This document shows, in pieces, positions 6,786 through 16,500 of a DNA stretch of 24,874 bases. This DNA comes from Bacillota bacterium (lineage in GTDB: Bacteria > Bacillota > Desulfitobacteriia > Desulfitobacteriales > Desulfitobacteriaceae). Made by a program: the position numbers and the translations under genes. Position 1 is the first letter of the stretch. Each line of letters opens with the position of its first letter. The stretch spans positions 1 through 24,874 of the forward strand of contig JAEWCM010000209.1 in assembly GCA_023390635.1 (NCBI GenBank). The letters are read 5' to 3'. The notes below the pieces were generated by a model, which was given only the letters and a program-made list of their open reading frames with translations, was not told the origin of the DNA and did not search any database.

Positions 6786-8273
6786 TTAATTCGCTTCCTT
6801 GCCCTTTTGAATTGCCCCTCTGCGATTGATGAAAAACGTTAAGATCAAAGCGACAATCGCCAGTCCTGTCCCTGCCAGGAAGGAATCGTTGATGCCGGCT
6901 ATGGTAGCTTCCAATCCGACATGCTGCTTTATTTGCGCAATAGCAGCTGCCGTCGGTGTAGTCAGCTTACTCAGAGCATCTGTCATCATCTCTCCGGCAT
7001 GGGTAATGGTGCGGTTTGACATGACAGTGACCAGCAGGCTGGAACCTATCGCCCCTGAAACCTGGGTAAGAGTACTGTTCATAGCAGTACCATGAGGAAT
7101 GGATTTCGCAGGCAATGAGTTCAAGCCATTGGTGGTAATCGGCATCATTACCATAGAGATACCGAACATCCGGGCAGAATACAAGAAGATCAAATGAGCA
7201 TATGAAGTTGAATCAGTCAAATGACTGAATAAAAAAGTCGTTGCAGCAACAATGGCTAAGCCGGGAATGGCTAGAACCTTAGCACCATATTTATCAAACA
7301 GCCTCCCCGTGATCGGACTCATGATCCCCATGAGAATGGCACCCGGCAGCAGCAGCAGGCCGGAATCAAAAGCAGATATGCCCCTGATGTTCTGCAGGTA
7401 AATCGGCATGAGAATCATAGCCGAGTACATGGACATATTCAGAACAACCTGAATTCCGGAAGACAAAGCAAATCTTTTGTGCTTATAAATTTTAAAATCC
7501 AGCATCGGCTTATCCAGTCTGAGCTGGCGGAAAATCAGGAGCACAAGACCCACAACACCGACAGCCAGAGAAACATATACAATAGAAGAACCCCATCCCT
7601 TATCACCGGCATAGCTGAAACCATAAAGAATTCCGCCAAAACCGAAGGCTGATGTGATAACCGATAGAATATCAATTTTGTCTTCCGTTTTATCTTTAGT
7701 GTCATGAAGCTTTATAAAGCCCAGAATCCATACCAACACCATCACAGGTGTGATCATATGGAAAAGCATAGGCCAGTCATAGTGTTGAAGAACCCAACCT
7801 GACAAGGTTGGTCCCACTGCCGGGGCAAAAATCAGAACAAGCCCCAGCATGCCCATTGCTGAACCTCGTTTTTCCGGCGGAAATGTGGTATAAAAGTAAT
7901 TCATCAATAAAGGCATCATGATGGCAGAACCGGATGCCTGAACCACCCGGCCGGTCATCAATAAGGCAAAGCTGGGAGCAAAACCTGCAATAACGGTACC
8001 AGTTGTAAACAAGCCGATCGCTATTAAGAATAAACGTCTTACCGTATACTTATTAATCAAAAAAGCTGTTGTAGGTATTAAAATTCCATTTACCAGCATA
8101 TAGCCTGTCGTCAGCCACTGCACCGTGGATGCGCTTAAATTGAAATCCTTCATAATTGTAGGGATAGCCACATTCATCAACGTATTGCTGAGTAAGGTGA
8201 AAAACGCCCCTACCATAAGAATAATTAAAATGCCAAAAGAAGGCTTTGCTTGTTTCTCACTCATTTCTTTCAT
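6786..8273 (-). CDS. DHA2-family MFS drug:H+ antiporter (EmrB/QacA type)
   Basis: A 495-residue membrane protein with about 14 hydrophobic segments, the size and layout of the DHA2 drug:proton antiporters. Visible marks are the N-terminal NVAIPTIMKDFNLSASTVQWL segment, the following GYMLVNGILIPTTAFL, a GRVVQASGSAIMMPLL segment, and motif C-like GLVLIFAPAVGPTLSGWV (antiporter motif). This places it in the plasma membrane as a proton-driven exporter of toxic or hydrophobic compounds; the substrate is unknown. The start at 8273 has AAAGGAG upstream. The adjacent MarR gene, 153 bp upstream on the same strand, suggests substrate-induced derepression. A strong terminator follows. Confidence 0.93.
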   Translation of the reverse strand: MKEMSEKQAKPSFGILIILMVGAFFTLLSNTLMNVAIPTIMKDFNLSASTVQWLTTGYMLVNGILIPTTAFLINKYTVRRLFLIAIGLFTTGTVIAGFAPSFALLMTGRVVQASGSAIMMPLLMNYFYTTFPPEKRGSAMGMLGLVLIFAPAVGPTLSGWVLQHYDWPMLFHMITPVMVLVWILGFIKLHDTKDKTEDKIDILSVITSAFGFGGILYGFSYAGDKGWGSSIVYVSLAVGVVGLVLLIFRQLRLDKPMLDFKIYKHKRFALSSGIQVVLNMSMYSAMILMPIYLQNIRGISAFDSGLLLLPGAILMGIMSPITGRLFDKYGAKVLAIPGLAIVAATTFLFSHLTDSTSYAHLIFLYSARMFGISMVMMPITTNGLNSLPAKSIPHGTAMNSTLTQVSGAIGSSLLVTVMSNRTITHAGEMMTDALSKLTTPTAAAIAQIKQHVGLEATIAGINDSFLAGTGLAIVALILTFFINRRGAIQKGKEAN

Positions 8274-8426
8274 TCTTCTCCTTTTTTAATGTTAACCCCC
8301 CGAGTACCGATATCCCTGATCGACGCTTAATATTCAAGAAATAAGCATTCTTCCAGCATTTTAAACAATTCATTCGACCTTAATATTTAATTAAAGGTTT
8401 TCTCGCCTTGATTGTTTCCATCGGTT

Positions 8427-8858
8427 CTACTCTTTATCCTTGAGCAATTCCTTTTTTATGCTTTGGAGCACACGTATAACGACTGCTTGATCTTCCTCCG
8501 ATACGCCAGTTAATAATTTTAACTGAAACTTTCCCAGCTCTTCGTGCAACACTTTGCCAACCTGTGTTCCTTTTTCCGTGAGAGCTACCATTTTCACACG
8601 TTTATCCTCACCGCTCAAACATTCCACATAGCCCAGTTCAACTAACAGCTGTACAACTCTGCTAATCGAAGGCTTCTCCACATTTTTCAGCACCGACAAA
8701 TGGCTGACCGTTTGGGGACCATGATGCATCAGAACATGCATAATTGACCACGACGGATTGGAAAGTTGGAACTTGGCGAGCATGGTATTTTGTTTGTGCA
8801 TATAAAGCTTAAACAAACCGGCAAATTCATAGTAAGCCTGCAATTGTGCCTCCATCAT
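8427..8858 (-). CDS. MarR-family transcriptional regulator
   Basis: A 143-residue winged-helix regulator. Residues 30-95 carry the MarR core (LSNPSWSIMHVLMHHGPQTVSHLSVLKNVEKPSISRVVQLLVELGYVEC, then the wing SGEDKRVKMVALTEKG), flanked by dimerisation helices. MarR dimers usually repress adjacent efflux genes and release DNA on binding a small ligand. Two ATGs are adjacent (8856-8858 and 8853-8855) behind an AAAGGGGGTGG site; the second has slightly better spacing. The next gene on the strand is a DHA2 pump. A 7+7 bp inverted repeat lies between the -10 and the start, fitting autorepression. Confidence 0.92.
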   Translation of the reverse strand: MMEAQLQAYYEFAGLFKLYMHKQNTMLAKFQLSNPSWSIMHVLMHHGPQTVSHLSVLKNVEKPSISRVVQLLVELGYVECLSGEDKRVKMVALTEKGTQVGKVLHEELGKFQLKLLTGVSEEDQAVVIRVLQSIKKELLKDKE

Positions 8859-8876
8859 TCCACCCCCTTTCTCTAA

Positions 8877-8929
8877 TTAGTTACTTTTGTTAACTAATAA
8901 ATTATAGTAGCAATTTAGTTTTTTGTCTA
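8877..8929 (-). promoter_or_regulatory. MarR-efflux promoter and MarR-type operator
   Basis: On the minus strand TAGACA (8924-8929), a 17-bp spacer and TATAAT (8901-8906) form a near-consensus promoter. Just downstream of the -10, TTAGTTA (8891-8897) and its complement (8877-8883) form a perfect inverted repeat with a 7-bp spacer, the size expected for a MarR dimer site. It covers the transcription start region, so bound protein would block initiation. Confidence 0.72.
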
Positions 8930-8963
8930 GCTGTCTTTAAAAATAATCTTATTATTTCCATAT

Positions 8964-9031
8964 AAAAGTCTGGCTAGTTTTGCTGAAGCCCTGCATTTAA
9001 GCAGGCCTAAATCAAAACACACCAGACTTTT
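8964..9031 (-). terminator. Compound terminator after the isochorismatase-like gene
   Basis: A 68-bp structure with three nested stems: AAAAGTCTGG/CCAGACTTTT (8964-8973 with 9022-9031), GTTTTG/CAAAAC inside, and CCTGC/GCAGG at the tip. It begins 35 bp past the stop at 9067 on the minus strand. The outer stem ends in TTTT in both directions, so it may also insulate the MarR promoter region from read-through. Confidence 0.65.
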
Positions 9032-9066
9032 AATTGGCAGAAATAGATATTTATCCTGAGCCAAAC

Positions 9067-9657
9067 TCAGATAAGAGATTTTATTACCTCATCACTGCTG
9101 CACAATGAACCTATCTTAGGAAAAATATAGTTGCATACGTAATTATGCTCTTCATCCGTATTAGCTGTCATAGCATCTTCAACAAAAATTTGTTTATACC
9201 CTTGCTGGTACGCTTCTCTTGCCGTTGTATCCACCCCGATGCCGCTGGAAATGCCGCACAGTACAATGGTGTCAATTCCCCGGCGCCGCAGCTGCAAATC
9301 AAGATCTGTGCCATAGAAAGCACCCCATTGCCGCTTAGTGATCATGTAGGTATTTTTTACCTCTGCCAGCTCAGGTACCAGGCAGTCCCATCCTTCAGGC
9401 AGCCTCCTCTCCTTAAGTTTTGCATCTTCAAGAGGATTTAACATATCTTTGCCATCCAAAGACGATACCCGTACCAGAACGACAAAAGAGCCTTTTTCAC
9501 TAAAAGCATCCACCAATTTCCTGGCTCTCTGCACCACCTGTGTTCCTGAATAAGGAGTCCGAGGAGTATTTACAATCCCATTTTGGAGATCAATCACAAC
9601 CAGAGCTGTTTTATCTCCCTTGATCCATCCCTTTTCATTTGAGCCTATAGTCTTCAT
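9067..9657 (-). CDS. Isochorismatase-fold (cysteine-hydrolase family) protein lacking the catalytic cysteine
   Basis: A 196-residue protein with the cysteine-hydrolase fold: TALVVIDLQNGIV (D23), ITKRQWGAFYGTDLDLQLRRRG (K108) and a nucleophile loop reading CGISSGIGVDTTAREAY. Amidase-type members have Cys in GI.T..CV..TAR; here the equivalent position 141 is Gly. Loss of this Cys is known in true isochorismatases such as PhzD and in other subfamilies, so the protein may be a vinyl-ether hydrolase or otherwise non-amidase, but the substrate is unknown. The ATG at 9655-9657 was chosen because GGGAGG lies 8 nt upstream; the longer frame to 9705 would overlap the MFS gene. It starts 19 bp after the MFS stop, so the two form an operon. 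No menaquinone or siderophore genes are nearby. Confidence 0.85.
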   Translation of the reverse strand: MKTIGSNEKGWIKGDKTALVVIDLQNGIVNTPRTPYSGTQVVQRARKLVDAFSEKGSFVVLVRVSSLDGKDMLNPLEDAKLKERRLPEGWDCLVPELAEVKNTYMITKRQWGAFYGTDLDLQLRRRGIDTIVLCGISSGIGVDTTAREAYQQGYKQIFVEDAMTANTDEEHNYVCNYIFPKIGSLCSSDEVIKSLI

Positions 9658-9676
9658 AGCTTCTTTCCTCCCAATT

Positions 9677-10906
9677 TTATTGTCCAATTTCGTTTGGTAC
9701 CACAATATTTTTTACATTTTTGCTGTTAAGCCTTTTATACACTTTGAAATATACCCACATAGCATTGATCAGCAATAAAGCACTGGTGATAAAGAAAACG
9801 TACCGGATTCCCAGGTTGCCGGCTACCAGTCCTCCTAATACCGAGCCGCCAAAAATACCCAGGTAACCTGCAGACATGCTGAATCCGTAAACTCTGCCTG
9901 TTAAGGCAGGCGGTGTAATCTTTTTAATTAAAACATTGACCGAAGGAGTAAGACCGGCGACTGCCAGACCCAATAAAAAGCGCAGACCCATCAGCTGCCA
10001 GGGGGTTTTCACAAAAGCTTGAGGTATAAAAAGGATTCCCGCCACCACTAAAGCAACCAAAATCACCTTATACGCCCCAATCCGATCGGACAATTTTCCC
10101 AACCTCGGCGCGGCAAGAATATTGGCAAGTCCTGAAGCTGAAAATGTTATCCCGGCTAGAATAGGAATATGATTGCCAGTAGCAGACAATTGGGTGATAT
10201 ACACGGTAATGATTGGCTCAACGGAATACAATGCTAAGGTCAAAACAAAAAAAGTCAAACACAGCGTCAAAGTCAGACTTTTTTCCGGAACAGACTCCCA
10301 TATTTGCCTGGCACTGAGCACTTCTTTTTCCTGCCTGGTGAAGGACTCTTTGACAAAAAACAGAGTAGCCATAAACGCTACTAGCATTAATCCGCCAGTC
10401 ACAAAAAATGAATATTCTATTCCGAGATGTTCAGCAATAAAACCACCGATCGTCGGACCTAGCAGCGATCCGGAGATACTGGCCGTCGATAGTGTTCCGA
10501 GCGCCCACCCTGCATGTTCCTGATCCGTCTGAGTGGCAATCAGTGTGGTGCAGGCAGTACTATACCCTGTAATTACACCTTGCAGAAAGCGCAGTCCGAT
10601 TAAAACATAAACATTTGCAGCCAAACCCATACAGCCAATAATTATAGCCATTCCTAAACTTGCCCGTAAAAGCATCGGTTTGCGTCCGAATTTATCCGCC
10701 GCATGCCCCCATATCGGCGAGAAAAGCGCCGAGACCAGATACGTAATTCCAAAGGCAATTCCGGAGAGTTGTGCCACGGAAGTCCCGCTGCCTGCTCCCA
10801 GCTGCTTTATATAGAGAGGCAAAATCGGAGCAATTTGACTCATACCAACACCTGTGACAAACATACCAAACCAGCAGACCATCAAGTTTCTTTTCCAAAG
10901 GAGCAT
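9677..10906 (-). CDS. MFS exporter, DHA1-like (12 transmembrane segments)
   Basis: A 409-residue membrane protein with the MFS layout. It starts MLLWKRNLMVCWFGMFVTGV, carries motif A as FSPIWGHAADKFGRKPM between helices 2 and 3, and has a second motif A-like AAPRLGKLSDRIGAYK in the C-terminal half. Proteins of this type export drugs or metabolites with protons. The ATG at 10904-10906 has AGGAAGG 9 nt upstream and is preferred to a TTG at 10933 that lies before this site. The downstream isochorismatase-like gene starts 19 bp later, and an AraC regulator lies 101 bp upstream on the same strand. A role in handling one inducing compound together with its neighbours is plausible but inferred. Confidence 0.9.
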   Translation of the reverse strand: MLLWKRNLMVCWFGMFVTGVGMSQIAPILPLYIKQLGAGSGTSVAQLSGIAFGITYLVSALFSPIWGHAADKFGRKPMLLRASLGMAIIIGCMGLAANVYVLIGLRFLQGVITGYSTACTTLIATQTDQEHAGWALGTLSTASISGSLLGPTIGGFIAEHLGIEYSFFVTGGLMLVAFMATLFFVKESFTRQEKEVLSARQIWESVPEKSLTLTLCLTFFVLTLALYSVEPIITVYITQLSATGNHIPILAGITFSASGLANILAAPRLGKLSDRIGAYKVILVALVVAGILFIPQAFVKTPWQLMGLRFLLGLAVAGLTPSVNVLIKKITPPALTGRVYGFSMSAGYLGIFGGSVLGGLVAGNLGIRYVFFITSALLLINAMWVYFKVYKRLNSKNVKNIVVPNEIGQ

Positions 10907-11007
10907 GAATTTAAGCCTTCCTTCTAACCCCAATCAATTAATACCGTAATAATGTAAAATCCTATACTTAGCTTAATGATTAGAACGGCATAATTCCATG
11001 CACTATA

Positions 11008-11838
11008 TTAGACCCCATGGATATTCTTGCTGTAATATTCCGACGGACTTATCCCTTCAATCTGTTTGAAGATCCTGCTGAAATAGAATTCGTCACCAAA
11101 GCCCAGAGTTCGTGCTACCTCTTTTATTTTCAGATTGGCATCCATCATGATTTCCTTGGCTCTCTCTATTTTTAATTTGTTGAAAAACTCAATGGCGCTA
11201 TAATCTGTTCCCTCCTTGAAAATTCTTGACAAGTAAGTAGGAGACAGGTTGACCTGTTCTGCCAGTTCCTCTAAAGTAATCTTCCTGTTGATATTTTGCT
11301 GCATATACTCAATTAGTTTTTCTATCTTCAGAGAAGCTGAATAATTTTTCTCCCGTTTCCTCACATTTTGAAAAACGGCCATTAGTAATTGTTGTAGGCA
11401 GGTTCTGGAAGTGAATTCATACCCTGGCAGTTTTCCATTCCAAGTCTCCACTAACTTCTTAAACAAATCTTCAATCTGATAATAGTCGGTGAGAAACTGA
11501 ATGGTATGGCAAGGAAGCCTTTTAACTGCTTCTTCCACCTTCCACCTATCATCGGTAAAGAGAACACGGGTATAACTGAAGTGAACCGTAAATACAACGA
11601 ACGGCTCCTCTGAATCCGGTTCAAAAGAGTGCTTCAAGCCGGGATATAGGTAAATCAACAGTCCAGGCTTCGTCGGATAAGGTTTATCATCAATCCGGAC
11701 AGTACCCTTCCCTCCTGTCACTAAAGCAAGTTCATGATGCTGCAGGATTCTGTTGATTTTACGAGGATAACTTCCCTGTTTATGAAAATTTTTGCCATTG
11801 CAATAATGGATGTAAAAAAACAGATCTTTAATAAGCAT
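11008..11838 (-). CDS. AraC-family transcriptional regulator with N-terminal cupin domain
   Basis: A 276-residue protein. Residues 1-150 form a cupin-like sensor domain (ILQHHELALVTGGKGTVRID, then PGLLIYLYPGLKHSFEP). Residues about 180-272 hold the double helix-turn-helix of AraC proteins: KITLEELAEQVNLSPTYLSRIFKEG, then IKEVARTLGFGDEFYFSRIFKQ and GISPSEYY. Such proteins usually activate a neighbouring operon when a small ligand binds the cupin. The ATG at 11836-11838 has GGAGG 7 nt upstream and replaces a start 45 bp further out. The MFS/isochorismatase pair immediately downstream on the same strand is the likely target. The 101-bp gap has no strong sigma-A promoter, which would fit activator dependence. 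Confidence 0.92.
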   Translation of the reverse strand: MLIKDLFFYIHYCNGKNFHKQGSYPRKINRILQHHELALVTGGKGTVRIDDKPYPTKPGLLIYLYPGLKHSFEPDSEEPFVVFTVHFSYTRVLFTDDRWKVEEAVKRLPCHTIQFLTDYYQIEDLFKKLVETWNGKLPGYEFTSRTCLQQLLMAVFQNVRKREKNYSASLKIEKLIEYMQQNINRKITLEELAEQVNLSPTYLSRIFKEGTDYSAIEFFNKLKIERAKEIMMDANLKIKEVARTLGFGDEFYFSRIFKQIEGISPSEYYSKNIHGV

Positions 11839-11887
11839 AAATTTGCCTCCACACATACCATCGTCATTAAGTATATCAGGCATGAGA

Positions 11888-11913
11888 AAAGGAACGCTCC
11901 ACAGCGTCCCTTT
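11888..11913 (-). terminator. Terminator of the gltBD operon
   Basis: AAAGGAACGCT (11888-11898) and AGCGTCCCTTT (11903-11913) pair with one mismatch around a 4-nt CCAC loop. On the minus strand TTTTCTC follows. It is 47 bp past the gltD stop and 49 bp before the AraC start, separating the two units. Confidence 0.7.
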
Positions 11914-11960
11914 ACATTCTGTTTATCACCGATGTCAATGTCAGTTTAACCTATATTCTT

Positions 11961-13517
11961 TTATTTATCCGAATCCGTCAGGAAAGCGTCACAAGCCTTC
12001 GCCACACCTCTGCCCTCGTTAATCGCCCAAATAACCAGGCTTTGTCCGCGGCGCATATCTCCTGCTGCAAACACACCGGCTACATTGGTAGCATAGGTCC
12101 CATAGTCTGCCTTAGCATTGGAGCGAGCATCCCGCTCAATACCCAATTGGTCGAGCAGGCTGTTTTCCGGCCCAGTAAAGCCCATAGCCAGTAAGACCAG
12201 TTGGGCAGGCCATACCTTTTCCGTACCGGGAATATCCCGTGGAATCATACGCCCCTGACCATCTTTCACCCATTCAACCTCTACGGTATGGATTTCCTGT
12301 ACATGACCGTTTTCATCACCGACAAATTTCTTCGTGGTTACACAATACTGTCTCGGATCGTCACCTTCCACCTCAATGGCTTCTTCCTGGCCATAATCCA
12401 CTTTTAATACACGGGGAAATTGAGGCCATGGGTTATTTTCCGCCCTTTCCAAAGGCAGCTTAGGCATGATCTCAAACTGATTAACACTGTTGCACTTATG
12501 GCGCAATGCGGTACCGACACAGTCCGTTCCTGTATCTCCGCCTCCGATCACGATCACATCCAAACCCTTCGCCGACATAAACTCAGCATCCGGCTCTCCT
12601 TCGTGAATATCCTTAATCAACTGGTGCTCCAGCTCACTGAGGTCGGCTCCTCCGGTCAAATCGGCTCCGGCTTCCCGCAGATCCAGTACCCGTTTGGTGT
12701 TGGCATGAAGAAAATCCACTGCAAAATGAATTCCTTTCAGGTCGCGGCCTTCCACTTTTAAGTCTCTGGCCTGGGTAGCACCGCCACATAATACCACTGC
12801 ATCAAAGTTCTTTTTCAGATCATCAACTGAATAATCCTTACCGACTTCAGTTGATGCCTTAAAGACTACACCTTCTGCCGTCATCAAATCGACACGGCGC
12901 TGAACCACGTCTTTATCCAGTTTCATATTGGGGATACCATACATAAGGAGACCGCCAATCCGATCAGCCCGCTCAAAAACAGTGACCGTATGACCAGCCT
13001 TGTTCAATTGATCAGCACAAGTCAATCCGGCAGGTCCTGAGCCTACTACCGCTACCTGTTTTCCTGTTCTCTTCTGAGGGGGGGCAGGTTTAATCCATCC
13101 TTCAGCAAAAGCCTTATCAATAATGGCACATTCAATACTCTTTGTGGCTACCGGTTCGGTAGGCACTCCTGCTGTACAAGCTCCTTCGCAGGGAGCAGGA
13201 CACACCCGGCCTGTAAATTCCGGGAAATTATTCGTCTTCAACAGACGGTCCAGTGCACCTTTCCACAGTCCCCGATAAACCAAGTCATTCCATTCCGGAA
13301 TCAGATTGTGGTTGGGGCAACCGGAAGCTGCCCCGTTGATCATCATTCCCGTATGACAGAATGGAATGGCGCACCCCATGCAACGTGCGGCTTGGGTAAT
13401 GGTTCCTTCTTCCGGCAGTGCGGTGTGAAATTCATTCCAGTCCCTGAGCCTTTCCGCCGGTTCCCGATCCGGCGAAACTTCTCTCTTATATTCTAAAAAT
13501 CCGGTAGGCTTGCCCAT
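11961..13517 (-). CDS. gltD: Glutamate synthase small (beta) subunit, NADPH-oxidising
   Basis: A 518-residue FAD enzyme that takes electrons from NAD(P)H and passes them to the large subunit for reductive glutamate synthesis. The N-terminal Fe-S domain has cysteines at 46, 49, 54 and 67 (CMGCAIPFCHTG, GCPNHNLIP) and at 106, 110 and 114 (GRVCPAPCEGACT). The FAD-binding GSGPAGLTCA is at 159-168, followed by FERADRIGGLLMYGIPNMKL. The second dinucleotide site reads VIGGGDTGTDCVGTALRH, and the C-terminal TNVAGVFAAGDMRRGQSLVVWAI-like segment closes the FAD site. Length is slightly above the usual 470-490. The ATG has an AGGAGG site 8 nt upstream. It lies 39 bp after gltB with a shared terminator, so the two subunits are made from one message. 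It is cytoplasmic. Confidence 0.97.
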   Translation of the reverse strand: MGKPTGFLEYKREVSPDREPAERLRDWNEFHTALPEEGTITQAARCMGCAIPFCHTGMMINGAASGCPNHNLIPEWNDLVYRGLWKGALDRLLKTNNFPEFTGRVCPAPCEGACTAGVPTEPVATKSIECAIIDKAFAEGWIKPAPPQKRTGKQVAVVGSGPAGLTCADQLNKAGHTVTVFERADRIGGLLMYGIPNMKLDKDVVQRRVDLMTAEGVVFKASTEVGKDYSVDDLKKNFDAVVLCGGATQARDLKVEGRDLKGIHFAVDFLHANTKRVLDLREAGADLTGGADLSELEHQLIKDIHEGEPDAEFMSAKGLDVIVIGGGDTGTDCVGTALRHKCNSVNQFEIMPKLPLERAENNPWPQFPRVLKVDYGQEEAIEVEGDDPRQYCVTTKKFVGDENGHVQEIHTVEVEWVKDGQGRMIPRDIPGTEKVWPAQLVLLAMGFTGPENSLLDQLGIERDARSNAKADYGTYATNVAGVFAAGDMRRGQSLVIWAINEGRGVAKACDAFLTDSDK

Positions 13518-13556
13518 TGCGTTCCCTCCTCTACATCTTTCAGCGTTTATTAACGA

Positions 13557-16500
13557 TTAACTTGCCTGGCTGTTTTTCGTAAACGCAGCCATTACAGCTT
13601 CTTCCTCACTCAGACCTGTTTTACGTGCCAGCTCAATCTCTTCTAACATCCGCTGATAATCTTTCGGAATTACGCGGACAAATTTAGCCTGCAGGCCGGA
13701 CCAATTATCCAGAACCCACTGCCCTTTTGTGCTGCCGGTATATTTTACATGTTTTTCGATCAGATCTTTTACTTCGTCCACCTCTATTCCATCTTCCAAT
13801 GAAGTGAGGTTTACCATTTCCTGATTGCAGCGATCGGCAAAACTTCCTGCCTCATCAAGGACATAAGCGACACCGCCTGACATTCCGGCAGCAAAGTTTC
13901 TACCGGTGGCCCCAAGAATTACCGCTCTTCCCCCAGTCATGTATTCACAGCCATGATCGCCTACACCTTCAATCACAGCCTTCACACCACTGTTCCGTAC
14001 ACAGAAACGCTCTCCGCCAATTCCTCTGATATAAGCTTCTCCTCCGGTTGCACCGTAAAGAGCCACGTTACCTATAATAATATTCTCTTCAGGCACAAAG
14101 GCAGCTTCCGCCGGCGGGCAAACAACGATTTTACCACCGGACAACCCTTTGCCCAAATAATCATTGGCGTCACCCTCCAAACGCAGAGTCACACCCCGGG
14201 GCACGAAGGCTCCAAAGCTTTGTCCTGCCGATCCGTGGAAAGAAAGGGATATTGTGTCTTCCGGAAGCCCCTCTGCCCCATAGCGGCGAGTAATTTCACT
14301 ACCCAAAAGTGTACCGACAACCCGGTTCACATTCCGAATAGGTAACTCGGCCTGAACGGCACCGCCCTCTTCCAGGGCAGTTTTGCAAATACTAAGAAGC
14401 TGTTGCGCATCAAGAGACTTGGCAATTCCATGATCCTGAGCCACTTTACCATAACGGCCAATTTCCTCAGATACATCAGGACGATAGAGGAGATCGGAAA
14501 GATCCAGGTTTTTGCTCTTCCAGTTGGCTGCCTCGCGATTAGTTTCCAATGCATCCGTCCTGCCGATCATCTCATCAATGGTACGGAAGCCTAATTCAGC
14601 CATGATCTCCCGCATCTCTTTAGCGATGAAATGCATGAGATTGACTACATGAGCCGGATCACCCTTAAAGCATTTGCGCAATTCAGGATTCTGAGTCGCC
14701 ACCCCTACCGGGCAAGTGTCCAGGTTGCATACCCGCATCATTACACAGCCGAGAACGACCAAAGGCGCACTGGCAAAGCCATACTCCTCGGCCCCAAGCA
14801 GAGCGGCAATAACCACATCCCGGCCTGTCATTAGCTTGCCGTCGGTCTCCAGTTTCACCCGATCCCGCAAGTTGTTCAATACCAGCGTCTGATGAGCTTC
14901 CGCCACTCCCAGTTCCCAAGGCAATCCTGTGTGCCGGATACTGGTGCGGGGTGCTGCCCCTGTCCCTCCGTCATAGCCGCTGATCAAAATCACATCAGCC
15001 TTGCCTTTAGCCACACCTGCGGCAATCGTTCCCACGCCTACTTCCGATACCAGCTTCACATTGATTCTGGCCCGTGAGTTAGCATTCTTCAAATCGTGAA
15101 TCAGCTCCGCCAAATCTTCAATGGAATAAATATCATGATGGGGCGGAGGAGAAATCAAGCCCACACCGGCAGTCGTTCCTCTGGCTTTAGCAACCCAAGG
15201 ATAAACCTTCCGGCCCGGCAGCTGTCCACCTTCACCAGGCTTAGCCCCCTGAGCCATTTTGATCTGAATCTCGTCAGCATTGACCAAATAATGACTGCTG
15301 ACACCGAAGCGCCCGGAAGCCACCTGCTTAATGGCACTCCGTTTTGAATCTCCGTTAGGCTCGGGCGTGAAACGGCGAGGGTCTTCCCCTCCTTCACCTG
15401 TATTGCTCTTACCGCCAACCCGGTTCATAGCAACCGCCAAAGCTTCATGTGCCTCCTGGCTGATGGAACCGTAGGACATAGCGCCTGTCTTGAAGCGGCG
15501 GCAGATGGAATCTACTGATTCTACCTCTTCCAGAGGCACAGAGGATCGGCCTGACTTGAAACGGAGCTGTCCTCTGAGCGTAGTTTTCTGCTGAGTCTTG
15601 TTGATAGCCTGAGAATAGTTTTTATATAGATCGTAATCGCCGGTACGGCAAGCATTCTGTAAAGCAGTAATGGCCTGAGGGTCAAAAAGATGTTCTTCAC
15701 CGTCATACCGCCACTGATATATCGAACCTGACTCCAGCATCATTTCTGCATCATTGCGGGCTGAGAAAGCGTCTTTATGCCGCTTTAAAGTTTCGCAGGC
15801 GATTTCCTCCAGACCAATTCCGCTGATGCGGGAGCTGGTCCATGTAAAATACTTATCAATCACATCCGAGTTAATGCCTAATGCCTCAAAGATCTGAGCA
15901 CCATGATAGCTCTGAATGGCCGAAATGCCAATTTTGGACATTACCTTGATTACACCCTTGTGGGAGCCTTTCCGGTAATTGTACTTGGCCTTTTCCTTCG
16001 TCAAGTCACCAAGCATCCCCTGATCGACCATGTCTTCCAGTGTATCAAATGCCAGATAAGGGTTGATAGCGCTGGCACCGTATCCGATCAGCACGGAGAA
16101 ATGATGGACTTCTCTTGGTTCTGCCGATTCTAAGAGCAAGCTCACCTTGGTTCTGGTCCCTTGCCTGATCAGATGATGATGCAAGCCGGCTACCGCCAGT
16201 AAGGCAGGAATCGCCGCATGTTCCCGATCTACCTCCCGGTCAGACAGAATAAGGAGGTTGATCCCCGAAGCAATAGCTTGGTCTGCCTGTTCAGCCAGTT
16301 GGCTCATGGCCTTCTCTAAGCCTGCTCCACCACTTTCAGCCGGGAAAAGAATTGGTAATGTAATGGAACGCAATCCATCCATTTGATGGTATTTAATTTT
16401 AGCCAATTCTTCATTCATCAAAATAGGAGACTGAATCTGCAGCTGCCTGCAGCTGTCCGGCTGAGGTTCGATCAGATTCTTCTCCGTACCGATCGCCATT

